Shown: positions 15,346-29,789, counted from the first letter of the stretch. The stretch is DNA of 64,000 bases from Apostichopus japonicus (GCF_037975245.1 NC_092564.1:12922484-12986483), one strand, 5' to 3'. Program-made: numbers and translations. The notes: generated from the sequence alone by a model not told the origin.

Positions 15346-18300
15346 GTGCAACGTATCTCTTGAAAGAAAATAATCATATTAGATCATTGTCGTTTTCAGA
15401 TTAAATTCAATCGTGTGCAGAGTTTAAATGACGTCATTCCAGTCGATTTCCCTCATCAGACAAAAAACAACGACAGAGCTATATATACGGAAGGCAATTC
15501 GTTAAAGCGAAAATATATAACAGCTAGAACGCTGCTCTTACTACGTATAATGCATGGATATTTTAATTCCATGTATATTGGCACACCAAGCGAAAAGAGA
15601 ATCATGTTTAATAGTTTCAGTGTTGAGAATTTAAAAAAAAAAGGAAAATATCTGACAATTGATTGGTATTATCTGAAGGCAGACATTGTGAACTAATGCT
15701 TAATGGACAGATCACAAATTGAACATTTGGCTTCGTTCTTTCCAAATAGAACTTAGGACATACGAATGACAAGCCACATACAGAATTTTCAACTTCTTTA
15801 CAAAAATATAATGCAGCGCTTTTGAAATATTCCTAATAGACTTCAGTATAATGGACTCCTATATTTCGCATTACCGTATCTCAGAATTGCTACACAGAAA
15901 CACGTGCATTGATTTCTAGGCTAATTATAGATATGTAATAATGCAAAATTAGAGCAAAAGCTTTAGCAATGCCGGATCGAGTTCATTTGCAAAAAATATA
16001 GAGGGAGAAATAGTCTCCGCGTGACATCTATCTGGAGATGATTTCGTGAATTAAGAATTTAAATTCAAAAGAGGTATAAGAAACAAACAATCCCAAGGGA
16101 GCATGAGTCTATATTTGAGATTAGTCTACATTTTAATTTACAGTGGTTAGGCTAAATATCTGTCGAAAGCTTCTCATGATAGGATAATTACATTGTAAGT
16201 CTTGTACCAACAATAAAACTCATACAGACTGTAATGGAGAACATATATGTATTTATGTATATAAATATAATGTATACATATATGCGTTGTGCTTACTGGT
16301 GTTATCAATCTATTACAAAATACCCAAAGGCATTAACGAAGAGCCTATAGTGCTTGCTAAGTCATCGACATGTTACCAAAATTTTGTTTTAGTTCCATGA
16401 ATAATGAAGAGGAAAGCCGGCCAAAATTGATAAGATTGTGACTACTTAGCGAGGTGTGATTGCGTTATTACATCTCGATTAGTCTAGACCCAACGGGTAT
16501 GTACATTCTGAAGAAAATACCATCGACTGCTTCAGAATCCCTTCGGCGGGAATTAACTGAAATGAATTGAGTTAGAAGAGGTGGATACAAAAGCATAAAG
16601 AACAAAAGAATACCTCATGGACGGCGAACTAACATCTCAAGAAGAAGGACAACATTTGCCCCTAAGCGGCAAATAATGTGCTCAACCTGTCTTATGAGAG
16701 AAGTACTCTATCACGTCACCAAATGTTATGAAAACATCCTTTTGTTGGAAAGTGTATATGCTGAACGATCAACCGTAGACATTCTTTCATGATATAAGGT
16801 TGAGGCACTACATAGTTTGTTAGGTCTCTTGAGCTACGACCAAATATTCATATCGATTTATTTGAAATTTAAATTACAAATGAATCGTGTGTTTTGTTTT
16901 CAGAATAAGTAAATGGTTTCGATCGATCGATCGATCGATCTGTCGATTCTTTTCTACGACTTGTAACATTTTAAAACTGTTTTGAAGCATATGACTTGAT
17001 AAGCCCACAGGTAAAGGTGAGAATTTAATCGCTCGGGGTCAGATAGGTGTATCAAGATACGTGTTTTGAAATTATCTGCATGGGTCGTCTCTTGAGATGC
17101 AGAAATATTTTGTGACTGTACTTTAGGGTTTACTGTATAGCTGTTTCAAAAGGCAACTATCAACATAGATGAACGTGCCAGGCAAAGTAAGTCACAGCCA
17201 TATCCATGGCAGACGCATGGATTTTGTTCTCTTTTTTCCGAGAAAGGTGTAACGTTCAGTTGTGCATGTGCACACACAGGTTAACATATATGCTAATGGT
17301 ATGTTGCGTAGGTGTTACAGTTGATTAAATATAGCCATTGTAATTCGAATATATAATATCATGTAGTATCGGATTATAGTATGCAACATTTGACTAAACC
17401 AATGTGACCAAACGTCTGATTTGTGGGTAAATACAGAAGGGCACGTTTTTCTGCGTACCGCGATTCTCGTCACAGTATAAATTAGCACAGTTGACTGAGC
17501 TATCGTATTGGTATTAGTATTACAATAATTAGATAAAATAATACCTTAAAAAGTAGGTTCTATGTCAACATAGATGTTGATAAATTACAAACCTATTGAT
17601 GAACATAATCTATTGATGAATGAAAGCTTAGCCTACATAAGATCCAGGGCGGTGTTGTAACTGTCAGGTAATTGACAATAATATATTTTGGAGATCATAA
17701 TATATTTTGGAAGTATATTGAACTAATCTTTGGCGGGGGTGCATTATATGCAATACATTAGAGATGTGTATAAGCTTAACCGAGTTATATAAGTAAAAAA
17801 ATATGACTGCCAGTTCTTGTACTCAACACACAAAATATCATTTATATTACCGTTCACTTTAGAAACTATTTACCAAAATAGTGACATAAGTGCATGATCG
17901 AAATAATATAGCTAACATCTAATTTTTATAAGTCACACACCTCCCTGAAACTTTCTTTTCCTTCATATTGAAGCACATTGCATCTATAACATCTGTGTCA
18001 CCCCTGGACCTAGACCCGACACAAAAGAAATAGACTGTGTACGGTAGCTCGGTATTGCCATAGCGATTACATGACTAAGACATCATATAATCTATGTATA
18101 TGATACTTTACATGGCAGTAAGTTCATGGAATATGACCACAATATTACAACGATGATAATTCTCATTCAGTCAGATATATCGATAAGGCTAAATTAATTG
18201 AACAGATGCTTTAAATGTGATTCCCATATCATTAAGAAAGCCGAATTTTGGTTTTCTTGTGTAGTTTTACATTTTTGGAAAGAAATTTGAGGCACTTTCC

Positions 18301-21300
18301 AGATGATTAATTCAGCGTAACGTGTGCTACTATCTTTATTATTTAAGAACGTAAGGTGGCGTACGATAATGCGACTAACACGCTGAGCGGCCACGCGTTG
18401 TCCTTTTCAGAATTAGTTACTATCTAATAAGACTTGACATATACATTATTCTACAGGAAAACTTAACGTATGGCGATCAAAAGAACATTTACAAAATGTA
18501 GCTGGTCTCACCTTTCTCTTTGTATCCAGAAATCGGCTTGCAGTTAAGAATCGGGTCAAAATTAACAAGTCTGTGTTTGTAACAACTTTAAACAGTGAAC
18601 GCGATATCGCTAGAAAATGATCCCTGGGATGCCGTGTACAAAACTTCAAGACTTGAGGAGTTTACCGAAGCGTTTAACATTTTCTACTATGAAGAAGTGT
18701 ATTTGCTAAACTAGTTTTGAGAATAGAACAAAAACAAACACAACCTAATTTTTCTGTGCTGATGATTCTAAATAATACAACCATTTTGGCTCTGCGTAAA
18801 GTAAGATAGTAAACTTGTAATGATTTTGACCGACTTTATAGTGATTGCTTGGATACACGATCAAAATATAGGTGTCGGATCAATATGTGGTCACCTCATC
18901 TGAAATTATTCACGGATATTTCTGGAAATGCGCATGCGTGAACTGTAATTTATGGAAAATTGATAAATCCTGTTTGGGATTTAGTTGAAGCGAGGAAGGG
19001 GATCAACAGTGGGGCTGGTTATAGTAAGGGTCATTTGACCTCATACATTTGACCTATAAGACATGATCGGTCACAGAAGCAGAACATCGCTTTTGACGGG
19101 TTCCTGGAACACACGACATTCTAAGTAAACATCGGCTTAATTGTGGGAGTTTTTCGGCTCACATTCACAACAAGTCTAATCAATTTGACCTTTGACCCTT
19201 ATGAAATATTATTTTCTCGATATTCCTGAGAAATGGGGAAGGGATTTGAACAGTTAAATTGGGAGGTCGATTGCATGTCATCGGTTTACAGAGTCTCATT
19301 TCTCATCTGGCATGTTGTAAGAGAGGTTCTCAGTGAATATACAGATTCTATTGCAACTGGTAACAGCTGTGGCAAGGTCTATTCAAAATTGACCAGTCGA
19401 GTACAATGAGCCAAATTTCTATTAACATTCTTTGAAAATTGTAACACACTGTTAGCTGTACTGGAGGGAACTACAGTCTTTCATTATTCTTAAACTCTTT
19501 GTTGTTTAAGATCAATTATACTATCGTTTTGATGGGACCTGTTTTGTTGCACCTTTTTGGTACATTGAAGCACCAAACAGTCGCGCATATATATAGTACG
19601 TCTTTTTTTTAATGGATGCGGGGTATATTACATCATTGGCTGGGATGCATGAAGTCGCCAAAGTGGCAGAACCCTAGTAGGAGGGGAGGGGGAGTGGGAG
19701 GGGGATAAACCTCTGGAATCTGCAACATTTTCAGATATTTCATGTCCTCCCGTAGCAAAATACATCTATTTCGCAGATTAACGTGAGTAAAGGTTTATTA
19801 GGGCCTACTGCTTGGAAACAATCGCGACTTGCGTGTCTTGCATATGTGGAAATATTCGTTTGTTTAACACCTGCAGTAATCGGATTGTTGAAATGTAACC
19901 ATGCATGTAGAACAATTCTCGGGCGGCCTTGACAGGTAAACTACTTTATCTTAAACCTAATTGGTGGGCTTGTTTCACCTAGAGAGGGTCTAGTACACTC
20001 TTTAATCGTATATTGCCAATTAGATTAGTAACACAACTACATCATCACACGTAAGGGGCCAACAGAAATGAATACTGCGGTGTTATTATTAAGTACATTG
20101 AAATGTACAATATGTAAACGTTATTTACCCAATGCCATGCGTTCAAATAATCTGGCATATACATATAGACTACAGGTTTTGCCTTCGAAATTGCTTCAGC
20201 GTATTATCAAGCGTGTAAAAACATATAATATCTCGGTAATATTTCAAATGATAACAGTATACACAATTGCAATAACATATCACCTCACCAGGATTTTTCC
20301 AATCTTGTTCTTTTTTCTTCTCTCTCTCCGCATGACTTGAGAGCAAAATGTCATGTCACAAACCAGAAGACTGCCTTTTAAGTAGAACTCGCAAATGGTA
20401 CTAAATTTCGATGTTAAATAGTTAACAGAAAAAACACAACACCAGACCTTATTCATTTTTTTCTTTTTCAAATGGTAGTCGATCATTACATCCTCTTACA
20501 AACGTTCCACGTGATGACGAAATCAATTGGGCATGCACACAAGTATAGCTAAGTAACAGAACACACGTGACTTAAATGCGTGTGAACTTGGTTTCTATTT
20601 ACGTACTGCAATACTTATCATAGTGTAAATTGACCGGCCTCATACTATAACTAAAATAGATATTATATTGGCCCTCTTTATTGAACTGCAGTTAATAACA
20701 GCTTAATCCAATACTGAGGGCTTTGGGGTCCCATACATTTAATAGTTATATTTTGTTTCAAGAAGAGGGATTTTTCAAGTAAGCATAGCTCTACACTGAC
20801 GGGGAAATTATCTCTTCAATTACCTATTGAGTGAATCAAAAATGTTTTCCATGTTCGTCTAAAGATATGCTTATCTTTGCGAATTCAAATTAAACGACTC
20901 ATTGATACACCTTTTCTGTTAGTTTTTGTCTCACATTTCGCTCTCAAAATTGACTTCTTTCATTTTTCATATATGCATAACCCTAAAATAAAGGACTTTT
21001 GGATCTTAACCTTAATTCTTGCTTCACAAGTGTTTCGTCGACCATGAGTATAGTTCCACACCTCTTATAGTCTCATTTAATTATGCTTTAAGGGTTTGCC
21101 ACCGGCGGTGTCGTGGAATTAAAATAGATCCTACCAAAAATAGGAACGCATGATGACTACTATCATCTTTATGTAACGTCAATCGATATGAATATTTGTG
21201 TTCTACCATTACAGGAAAACAAAGCAGCTTGAGCGTAGTAATATTTTGTCTGAAATTTATCATTATAATCCAAAAATTATACAAAAATGTATTCACACTT

Positions 21301-21328
21301 CTTCTTCAGATAATGCTGATACAAAACT

Positions 21329-21329
<1 letters not shown>
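15346..21329. other. gene-free stretch, with (GATC)5 and a G-quadruplex motif
   Basis: Six kilobases of AT-rich DNA with no gene that I can recognise. Small features are a (GATC)5 tract at about 16920-16940, a tandem 15-mer pair (ATAATATATTTTGGA) near 17682-17711, and a canonical G-quadruplex motif at 19683-19704 (tracts of 4, 5, 3 and 5 G with loops of 1-3 bases). An acceptor-like TTCTACAG at 18449-18456 precedes an open frame to 18620, but no convincing donor follows it. The open frame at 15415-15696 starts with GTG and has no family signature. Confidence 0.45.
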
Positions 21330-21360
<31 letters not shown>

Positions 21361-21372
21361 TATATATTTATT

Positions 21373-21414
<42 letters not shown>

Positions 21415-21448
21415 TATATATATATGCATTCATATATATATGTATATG

Positions 21449-21490
<42 letters not shown>

Positions 21491-21500
21491 TATATATGCA

Positions 21501-21552
<52 letters not shown>

Positions 21553-21570
21553 TAGATAGATAGATAGATA
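21330..21570. repeat. TA-rich microsatellite ending in (GATA)n
   Basis: About 240 bp of TA with interspersed ATGCATTCATATA blocks, finishing with five GATA units (21550-21570). It probably forms long self-complementary structures. Tyr/Ile-rich open frames across it are artefacts. Confidence 0.96.
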
Positions 21571-22328
21571 CGTGTGTGTACTGTGAGTCTCTTATGTTAC
21601 TCAGTATAATTTATCAGTCACAATGCAGCGTAATGGTAAAGATCAGGATCCTTATGAACGTAGAGCTTACGGATTACGAGTTTACGAAATAACATGCAAC
21701 AATTTCCCTCCTCAAAGTGTGAGTGTGTGAGTGTGTTTGTTTGCATGATTCCTCCTTCCAGCTGAGAATAAGCTTGGCCGTGTACTGTAGTATTAATAAC
21801 TTAATTATTGCAAGCCGTGGTGAAGTTGTCACTTATATGAGAGATGGAGACAGTTCACATAATGGACAATCTACTCACCTTGACAGAGGTTCAAAATTCC
21901 ATGCAAGATATGATAAGACGAGGACTGATGTTATCTTACTACTGCAGAAATTTGAGGGAATGGCTGACACGTCAGCAGAAGTGTTGGTATTTCATCATGT
22001 AACTTTTACACTCTAGCGCATTAGTTTCCTACTAAGACTCAATTAAGTGAAGAGTTAAACATGCACGTTTGACCACTGGTGGCGGTCTGTCGAAAGCTTA
22101 CATTTAAGCATTGTGGTAAGAAACGTGAAGTAAAAATACCATCATATAATTTAAACTTGAAATAGACAGATATTCAAAATTATAGGTATCTTCTTTGGAT
22201 GGCCGAATGAGCCAACGTTGCCGATTTACAGTAGAACAGTATGCAAGTATGTACAGTATGAATAATATGTTACAGAAATATGGTTATATAATCAAAACAT
22301 ATCATTATGATATATTGCCAATGGTAAT
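21571..22328. other. gene-free stretch with two overlapping doubtful open frames
   Basis: An open frame starting with GTG spans 21723-22016 (97 residues). A second frame within it runs from an ATG at 21844 to a TAA at 22002 (52 residues) and has a more natural helix-like composition. Neither has clear splice sites or a known domain, so no gene is called. Confidence 0.4.
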
Positions 22329-22336
22329 CTTAGGCG

Positions 22337-23101
22337 CAAGGGCGGCGGAACCGGGGGGGCACAGGGGGCACGTGCCCCCCCACTTTTCCTCAGGTTAAAA
22401 ATGTGCCCTTTTTCTACATAAAAATTTCTAAATAAAAAAAGAGTTTACAAAGCGAAACCCAAGTCGAATGAAATATTTCGGGAAGTTTTAAATGTTTACT
22501 ACCACAGGCGTAGGAGCCCAATTTGATTTGGGGGGCTGTAATGACTTGCCCGAAAATATTACCAAAATTTTTCGCGCGCTACGCGGGCGTTCAACATCTT
22601 AATGTGCATATCATATAGGCATGCGTTGGTTATTACATCGCATGCCAATAACATACAATCATTTGCCGTGTTATAACCCTTCCAAATTGGTTAGAATTAT
22701 TCAAAAAGTCGTTACAATAATAATCATCATAATAATATCAGTTTAACCATTGAAAACACATGGAAATTTTTTTTTCTTTCAGTATTTTCACATATTTCAT
22801 TTGCTTTCATGCATGTATCGATCGCGTGTGCAGGGACTTGGACTTTATAATGATTTCACCTCATTGTGTCTTTTTCCTTGTTTCCCAATTTGCACATTAG
22901 ATATTGCAGTGCTAGTATGCATTGTTTCCTTGAGAGGGGGGGGGGTGGCGTTGATGGAGTGATGTGTATTCGCAAATAAGATAATACAATAAGAGTTATA
23001 AAGGGTACTAAATATCAGGCTGCATCAATCCAATCGAATTTCTGCAAAGTGCCCTTCGATGTCGGTGCCCCCCCAGATTAAAAGTGCTTCCGCCGCCCTT
23101 G
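22337..23101 (+). mobile_element. non-autonomous hAT-type DNA transposon, CAAGGGCGGCGG family, copy 2
   Basis: Begins CAAGGGCGGCGGAACC and ends CTTCCGCCGCCCTTG, the same inverted ends as copy 1. It is flanked by CTTAGGCG (22329-22336) and CTTTGGCG (23102-23109), a 7-of-8 match consistent with an aged 8-bp hAT target-site duplication. At 765 bp it has no transposase frame. The outer ~90 bp at the left and ~260 bp at the right match copy 1. The centre differs and includes, from about 22505, a block beginning CAGGCGTAGGAGCCC that looks like the end of another hAT-like family, plus a segment rich in GCGCGC. No short open frame inside is a real gene. Confidence 0.85.
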
Positions 23102-23109
23102 CTTTGGCG

Positions 23110-24170
23110 GCACAATGAGATATATCGAGAGTAGCAACAACTTATAATCTTCGGTAACTATTCAAAATAAAGACGTAAATTTTAGCAAATTAATGTGTAG
23201 AGGACATAATTTATCGTTAGTTTTGAAGTTGCCTTAATCACATTCCGATAAACCAATGAACTAAATTACACAATTATGATAAAATATGCAACAAATGCGA
23301 GGAATTCTTCTCTGATTGAACAACAAATTGAGGGGGAGTAGAAAGGTCAGAAATTACTGATTGTAGACCTAACACGACACCATCTCCTGGTTGACATTTG
23401 AAGTTGTAAGTGCAATTGTAAGTTGAGGTGATCGACCAAAATGCATTCCCCGATTATATTAAATGTGAGATAATAAATCTAACTTTTCCATTGCAACAAA
23501 TGAGTTTTCCACTGTAATTTGATTCGTTAAGAAAGATAATTATTTCGTTACAGAAAATCATACAATAGTGAACATTCTGCTCAGTTTTAGTGTGTGTCTT
23601 ATTTGAACAGTTTTCATAATTTTATGAAAATGACGTTATGTAAAGTAGAAGGTTGCTTCATAAAGCCTTTTTAATAACATTGGTAAAGTCATACCGTTTA
23701 ATATTTTATCAAGACTCCGTGGTTTCCAATCCTGTTCAATGACTGTTTTTGGTCGATAATGTGGCGCCAGCGAACAAGCAATTTGTCGCTATTTTACTTA
23801 CACAATTGACGAGAAAAGTAAATGTTAATGCATAAAATGGGATGTTTACACGTCAATTATCCGGCAAGATGAAGTTGAAACCCAATGTCAAGGATGTATA
23901 ATGCATCTAAAATCCCTGGTATTGCAATGAAAATGGCCGTGTAGTACAAATGTTAGCAAATCTATCGAAGTATAATTGGAAACCTTTTCATATTTACATA
24001 ATCATACATAATCAACACTTCATTTTCGGTTCAATATTTTCCTTTTCTTTACCAGAAGTACATTTATTTAATTTGCGATCAAAGATTGTACGGCGACTTG
24101 ATGTGTAGAAAGTAAATGAACATAAGCAAACAAGCATGGTAAACTAGAGTTTTGTTTACTATTAACTACG
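23110..24170. other. gene-free stretch
   Basis: AT-rich DNA without recognisable repeats, exons or RNA genes. Confidence 0.55.
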
Positions 24171-25266
24171 GACCTTCCTTCCTCCACCCTTACCTCCTCC
24201 ATATCATGGCCTTCCTCCACCTTTACCTCCTACATACCGAGACCTTCCTTCCCCCACCCATACCTCCTCCATATCAGGAACTTCCTCCACCCTTACCTCC
24301 TCCATACCGAGACCTTCCTTCCTCCACCCTTACCCTCTCCATATCAGGACTTTCCTTCCTCCACCCTAACTTCCTCCATATCATGACCTTCCTTCCTCCA
24401 CCCTTACCCCTCCATATCAGGACCTTCCTTCCTCCACCCTTACCTCCTCCATACCGAGACATTCTTTCCTTCATCCTTACCTCCTCCATATTATGACCTT
24501 CCTCCACCCTTACCTCCTCTATATCAAGACCTTCCTTCTTCCACCCTTACCTCCTCCATTTCAGGACCTTCCTTCTTCCACCCTTACCTCCTCCATTTCA
24601 GGACCTTCCTTCTTCTACCCTTACCTCCTCCATTTCAGGACCTTCCTTCTTCCACCCTTACCTCCTCCATTTCAGGACCTTCCTTCTTCTACCCTTACCT
24701 CCTCCATTTTAGGACCTTCCTTCCTCCACCCTTACCTCATCGATATCAGGACCATCCTTCCTGCACCCTTACCTCCTCCATATCAAGACCTTCCTTCCTC
24801 CACCCTTACCTCCTCCATATCAAGACCTTACTTCCTCCACCATTACCTCCTCCATATCAGGACCTTCCTTCCTTCACCATTACCTCCTCCATATCATGAC
24901 CTTCCTTCCTCCACCCTTACCTCCTCCATATCAGGACCTTCCTTCCTCCACCATTACCTCCTCCATATCATGATCTTTCGTCCTCCACCCTTACCTCCTC
25001 CATATCAAGACCTTCCTTCCTCCACCCTTACCTCCTCCATATCCGGACCTTCCTTCCTCCACCCTTACCTCCTCCATATCAAGACCTTCCTTCCTCCACC
25101 ATCACCTCCTCCATATCATGATCTTTCGTCCTCCACCCTTACCTCCTCCATATCAAGACCTTCCTTCCTCCACCCTTACCTCCTCCATATCCGGACCTTC
25201 CTTCCTCCACCCTTACCTCCTCCATATTCGGACCTTCCTTCCTCCACCCTTACCTCCTCAATATCA
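24171..25266. repeat. pyrimidine-rich minisatellite, 37-bp unit
   Basis: About 29-30 copies of a 37-bp unit that includes CCTTCCTTCCTCCACCC and TACCTCCTCCATATCA. The plus strand is strongly pyrimidine-biased. Because 37 is not divisible by three, reading the plus strand passes through all three frames of the unit. The unit lacks plus-strand stops, so long repetitive frames appear (24152-24496 and 24493-25290, the latter 265 residues with a 37-residue period rich in Pro, Leu and Ser). Variants such as CCATTTCAGGACC cluster at 24555-24710, showing local homogenisation. The strand bias suggests potential for triplex DNA. Confidence 0.95.
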
Positions 25267-28200
25267 AATAACATTTGGTGTCGTTTATGACTAAACGTAA
25301 ATGAATCCCTCCGAATATGTATCCTAGCTTGGGATTTTGCTCTTCTGTTTTTCATACACGTAAATTAAAAAGTGATGCTTTCATTCGTCGAGGTTTATAG
25401 AGTAAATTTGCAAGGACTCATGGATCGACTGAACGCCCAAGAAGATTCTATACCCAAAGAAGGTAGTTTTGGGCTAAAAAAAAGGTCGTCCTTACTTCCA
25501 TTGACATCCAAGATTCTTTCACCACACGACCACTTCTACTATATAACTAATCCAGAGTGTATGCTGAATATATAGTGTATCATACTCGTAGAAGATCTTA
25601 AGCCAGCTAATTCCAAGATCCTACAGTCGTGGCATTGAGATAACTACATTTATCTCTCAATTGCATGTTCCCTTACGGTTTCACACGCCTCTTGCGTTAA
25701 TCTGTGAATCTATATCCATGTATTGAATTTGAATGACATCACTAACTCGGTTAAATCATGCCTGAAATTAAGAATTGATTTCCATCCATATCTACTCGTA
25801 ACGACATTGATAGCTTATATATACCTTCTGCCTGTTCATCATGGCCAGCCTGATGATTGTCTCTCTCTCCCTCGGTCTCTCGCTCTGCCCCTCTTTTATA
25901 TATCTAACTATTAATAACATGTTTGACATTTTGTTATGATTAAAAACACAGAAAAACGAACATGTGTTGATAAAACTCACCTAGCAAAATCTTCGGTGGA
26001 TGGAGTAACGGATTGTAGCCGTCAAGTAAAAAGATACCAGGAAAAAAAATCAATTTTCCCCCCGTTAAGAGTACATTCGTAAAATCCTTGTGGAAATCAT
26101 ATCCATTTTCTGAGTTTTTCCTCTTACAATTTGGTAAAGACAACTTAAGTCCAAAATGTTGTTGAAGAGCAAAAAAAAGCCCAGACAGATGAAACATTTG
26201 TTGACAAAAATATGATACTACAGAACATGTCTATCCGATACAAGAATGGCAAGTGACATAGCAGTATGTATAAGTGGCCTTTGTGAGATCAATTCCGATT
26301 AATTTTTACAAATTGTTACTCAATTGGCGACATACTAGCGGAAGTGGAGCAGACTCTTGACAAAGAAATATTAAACTTATTAGATGAGAGAAGAAAACAA
26401 AAATTCCATCTCTTTGAAATCCAAACGAGACACTGGTTCATACGTGAATGTTCCAAAGAATGCGAGCTCTTGGGCGACTTGTCATGAGTCCAGTGTGCTA
26501 TTGCGATTTATTAAAAGTGTGGGTCGGCCGTGGTAACTCTACCTGGTAGAGTTACAGACAAATAGTCACCAATAACAGCGGGATTCAACATAGTCTAAAG
26601 TGCCTCTGTGAACTGTGAATCTATTAAAAGCGCTGTCAACACATACAACTCTAAGGATAAACACTTAATATCGCCTTACGTCAAGTCGATAGAAGCGCTG
26701 TTGAGCTTACGACATGCCCAATGGAGCGTGCCGAGCAGGGTGCCGACTTTGAATTTATTACTACCACTTAGCAGTTGGTTTTTCATAATTTAATTTTGTA
26801 CCTCACCAAGGTATTTATTTAATATCTAACAAAGGTGGGAAGCATTATTGTTACAATTTTCACGGTAATTGAGGAGTAAGATAAGTTTGTTCTTTGAACA
26901 ATGCTACTCAAGTTCAGTGTTAATATAATTACATTTACACAAATCAATTACACCAGGGCGGTACCTTCTTTCAGAATGTATGACGCCCCCCTCCTCCCTC
27001 CTCCCTATCCAAGTTCTTTGTTTAATCAGTTTTAAACTTCCGTTAAATTTAAAATGAGGAATCGTTAATTAAATAATATTACAATGAATTGCAAAACAAA
27101 TATTGCTAAACGTTCCTAGAATTATTTCAATGAGAGGAATTCTTCATCAGGGAAAGATCATCGTGTGTTATACTTTCGTCTCGAAATGTAATACACACGA
27201 CTAATTTAAATATATCATAATTATTGTAACTTTATCATATATCATCATATGATGAGCCTGTGATATTCATGCGAAGAGCAGATTTTATTTAAAGATTGTG
27301 CACAGTGCTACAAAACACTATAATCAAATTCCTTACTATTCCCTAATAAAATTGATTCCTTAAATTCTAAATCATCCCGATCTTGGTTCACATAATTCGA
27401 TATCGTTGATGTACATAACTGAATGTATATATGGAAAGACGAAGCAGAATTCCACTTGATTTGACTTGAATATTACTCGAATCATAGAACGGTACATAAC
27501 TTTGCTATATATTACCGTAGAGCGTCCAATTGTGCGTTACAGTTGAATTAATAACTAGGTCAAGAATCATATTTCTCACGGACAGAGCAAGTGAGATAGT
27601 TTCTAATTACACTCGAGCTAACCTTAGTTTCATTTGAAAGGTCAGTTATCACTACGGATGAATATATATTCATCAAAATATAAGCATCTTAAACGGACAT
27701 CAATTAAGTCAAGTAATTTAAATTTAAATATGTATGGGAGCTATGTTTTGAGAATTTTCGACTTTAAACGTCGTATTTGTGTAAAAAGAAAAAAGACGTA
27801 TTCGTTAAGTGGGAGCGCGTGTTCACCACTGAATTATCTAATAAAAGATAATTTGGGTAGCATTCTGTTTACGTTATGTGATTAATAATATGTGATTGTG
27901 CGTTGAGTGAATTGTGTATCTTCTGATATATGTAATTACTTCGTTTGATATAAAATAGGAAATCGTTATAAAGAAACGACTTTAAAGTATCATTCTATAT
28001 CAATAGTTAAATTCAGGATAAGTAATGACTTTATCCCTTCACTGTTCTGCAAGTACCCAGTGCGTTTTTGCTCTGTAAGACTTTCAAAATCTTAATTAAT
28101 GAAGCGAAAGTGTTTTTGTGTGTGTGAATGAATTATACCTTACTCCCGATCGTTTTTTCTTACATAAGTTTATACCTATAGCGTTCACATCACTTTAAGT

Positions 28201-29730
28201 TGATCGTTGGTGTTCCGTTCTCGCCCCCCCCCCCACCTCCTCCCCTCACCCTCTTCTTTACAATATCGGGTACAATGTGCCCTCAGGAAAAGCTATTACC
28301 ACGGTCCATTAAATTATTTTGTTTGTATTCATGGATCAATCACCCGCTAATCAGACTAGACTTACAAAGCATACCTAAACAAGTGAATTATATTACTTAA
28401 TCCCATAAAACAATATTAATATTCTCTTAACACTTATTGACACAGAAATTTTATAACAGATACAGGCTTTGTAATACCTATATAGTAAACGAGATGTTGA
28501 ACTAAACGCTTGATTAATTTTCTTATAGTATTTGTAGTACATTCCAAATGTCTCAACACCTTCATTGCAAAACGCACGTGATCTAGATTAATAGCAACGA
28601 CCGCTCATGCATTTCAGCCGGACTTAAACTGTAATCCACTTCGAGCTCTACACTAACATATTCCAAATCCGAGGTAATTACTGTCATCTAAGAGAGTAGG
28701 TGAACGAGTCGTGTTTTTGTCCTAATTATAAAAGTAAAGACAACAACGGGTAAGTTTTAATTTTGTAAACTCTAAATTTGCTTACCCATCTTCATTGCCA
28801 TAAATAATCCAAATTCCTTCACGCACATAACCAACAATGTAGTAATCCCACCAAATAATCAACATTGCTTTTTCTTAACTTTTTTTTTATCTCCTTATAC
28901 AAAACGTAGATTATTTCCAATACTGTGTCTCACTATTCCACGAATCAACCTTAGTCCCATCTTGAATATCACAGCAAAGATAACTCTTCATTTGGCATTG
29001 CTTATGAATTTAACTCGATTTGAAACTATTCTTAAGACCCAAGAGACCAGCCAATAATATTTATTAATATTAGCTCCAGTCAAAGTAAAGTCAACTTACC
29101 ATGACGAAATAGGCGTTGCTCGCAGAAGTCAAATCCCCAATAGCCAGGTCTTAATCCTATTCACACTAGAAGGTGTCGAAAGATTTCAGAACCGGGAATC
29201 AAAACTCCTCGCTAAATATTTTCAGGCTTCCTCTCCGATTTGTTGTGAGTTATTTTGTTTGAAATTTTTTTCCCCTTTCTTCAACCAAAACGGATGTTTT
29301 TTCCCCCTACAATCAAGGGAAATTACAAAGCTTACACTTAAAAAAAAAACCGTCGTGATTTGCACACCAACGGAGTTTCAACTAGTGATGAGCAACGCTC
29401 TGATTTGGATGGTAAAAGGAAGTTTGCTTCATAACGAATTTTGGAGCGAAAGCCGTGTTGTTGCCGATAAAGCTTTAGGGGAAAATAGAGACTGACCTCA
29501 CAGCCAGAAGTCTTAATTTACGGATGCTTTGAATAGACGATCGCTATAGATTAATTTCCTTTTTCCAAAAAAAAAGATGAAGAAGAATAGCCCTGCAGTA
29601 TATTCCCAGTTGTTGAATTCTTTCAAATGCTCTATTTCTCTCGAATTGTTTCTTATTTAATGGATTATTATTTCATATTCAATGTTGGATGTCATTTGTC
29701 GATTGGGTCATATCAATACAGGCCTAAGCA
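25267..29730. other. gene-free stretch
   Basis: AT-rich, with no gene recognised. It contains a perfect 11-bp inverted repeat around a single T at 26533-26555 (GTAACTCTACC / GGTAGAGTTAC), a CT-rich tract near 25858-25892, C-rich DNA at about 26985-27008, and a poly-C run at about 28225-28233. Open frames of 60-85 residues here have no domain features. Confidence 0.5.
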
Positions 29731-29746
29731 TAATATATATATATAA

Positions 29747-29789
<43 letters not shown>

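Noticed and set aside
15415-15696. 93-residue open frame next to the TA array
   Set aside because: It starts with GTG, has no domain, and such lengths are common by chance here.
18457-18620. Open segment after TTCTACAG, with a faint resemblance to a WD-repeat protein stretch (LTFLFVSRNRLAV)
   Set aside because: The resemblance covers about a dozen residues, there is no convincing donor, and the rest does not fit that family.
21723-22016. 97-residue open frame and a nested 52-residue frame at 21844-22002
   Set aside because: Two competing frames, no splice signals of quality and no recognised domain.
24152-25290. Long proline/leucine-rich open frames (114 and 265 residues)
   Set aside because: They are produced by a 37-bp tandem repeat lacking plus-strand stops. 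The period is not a multiple of three, so the protein repeat is a by-product.
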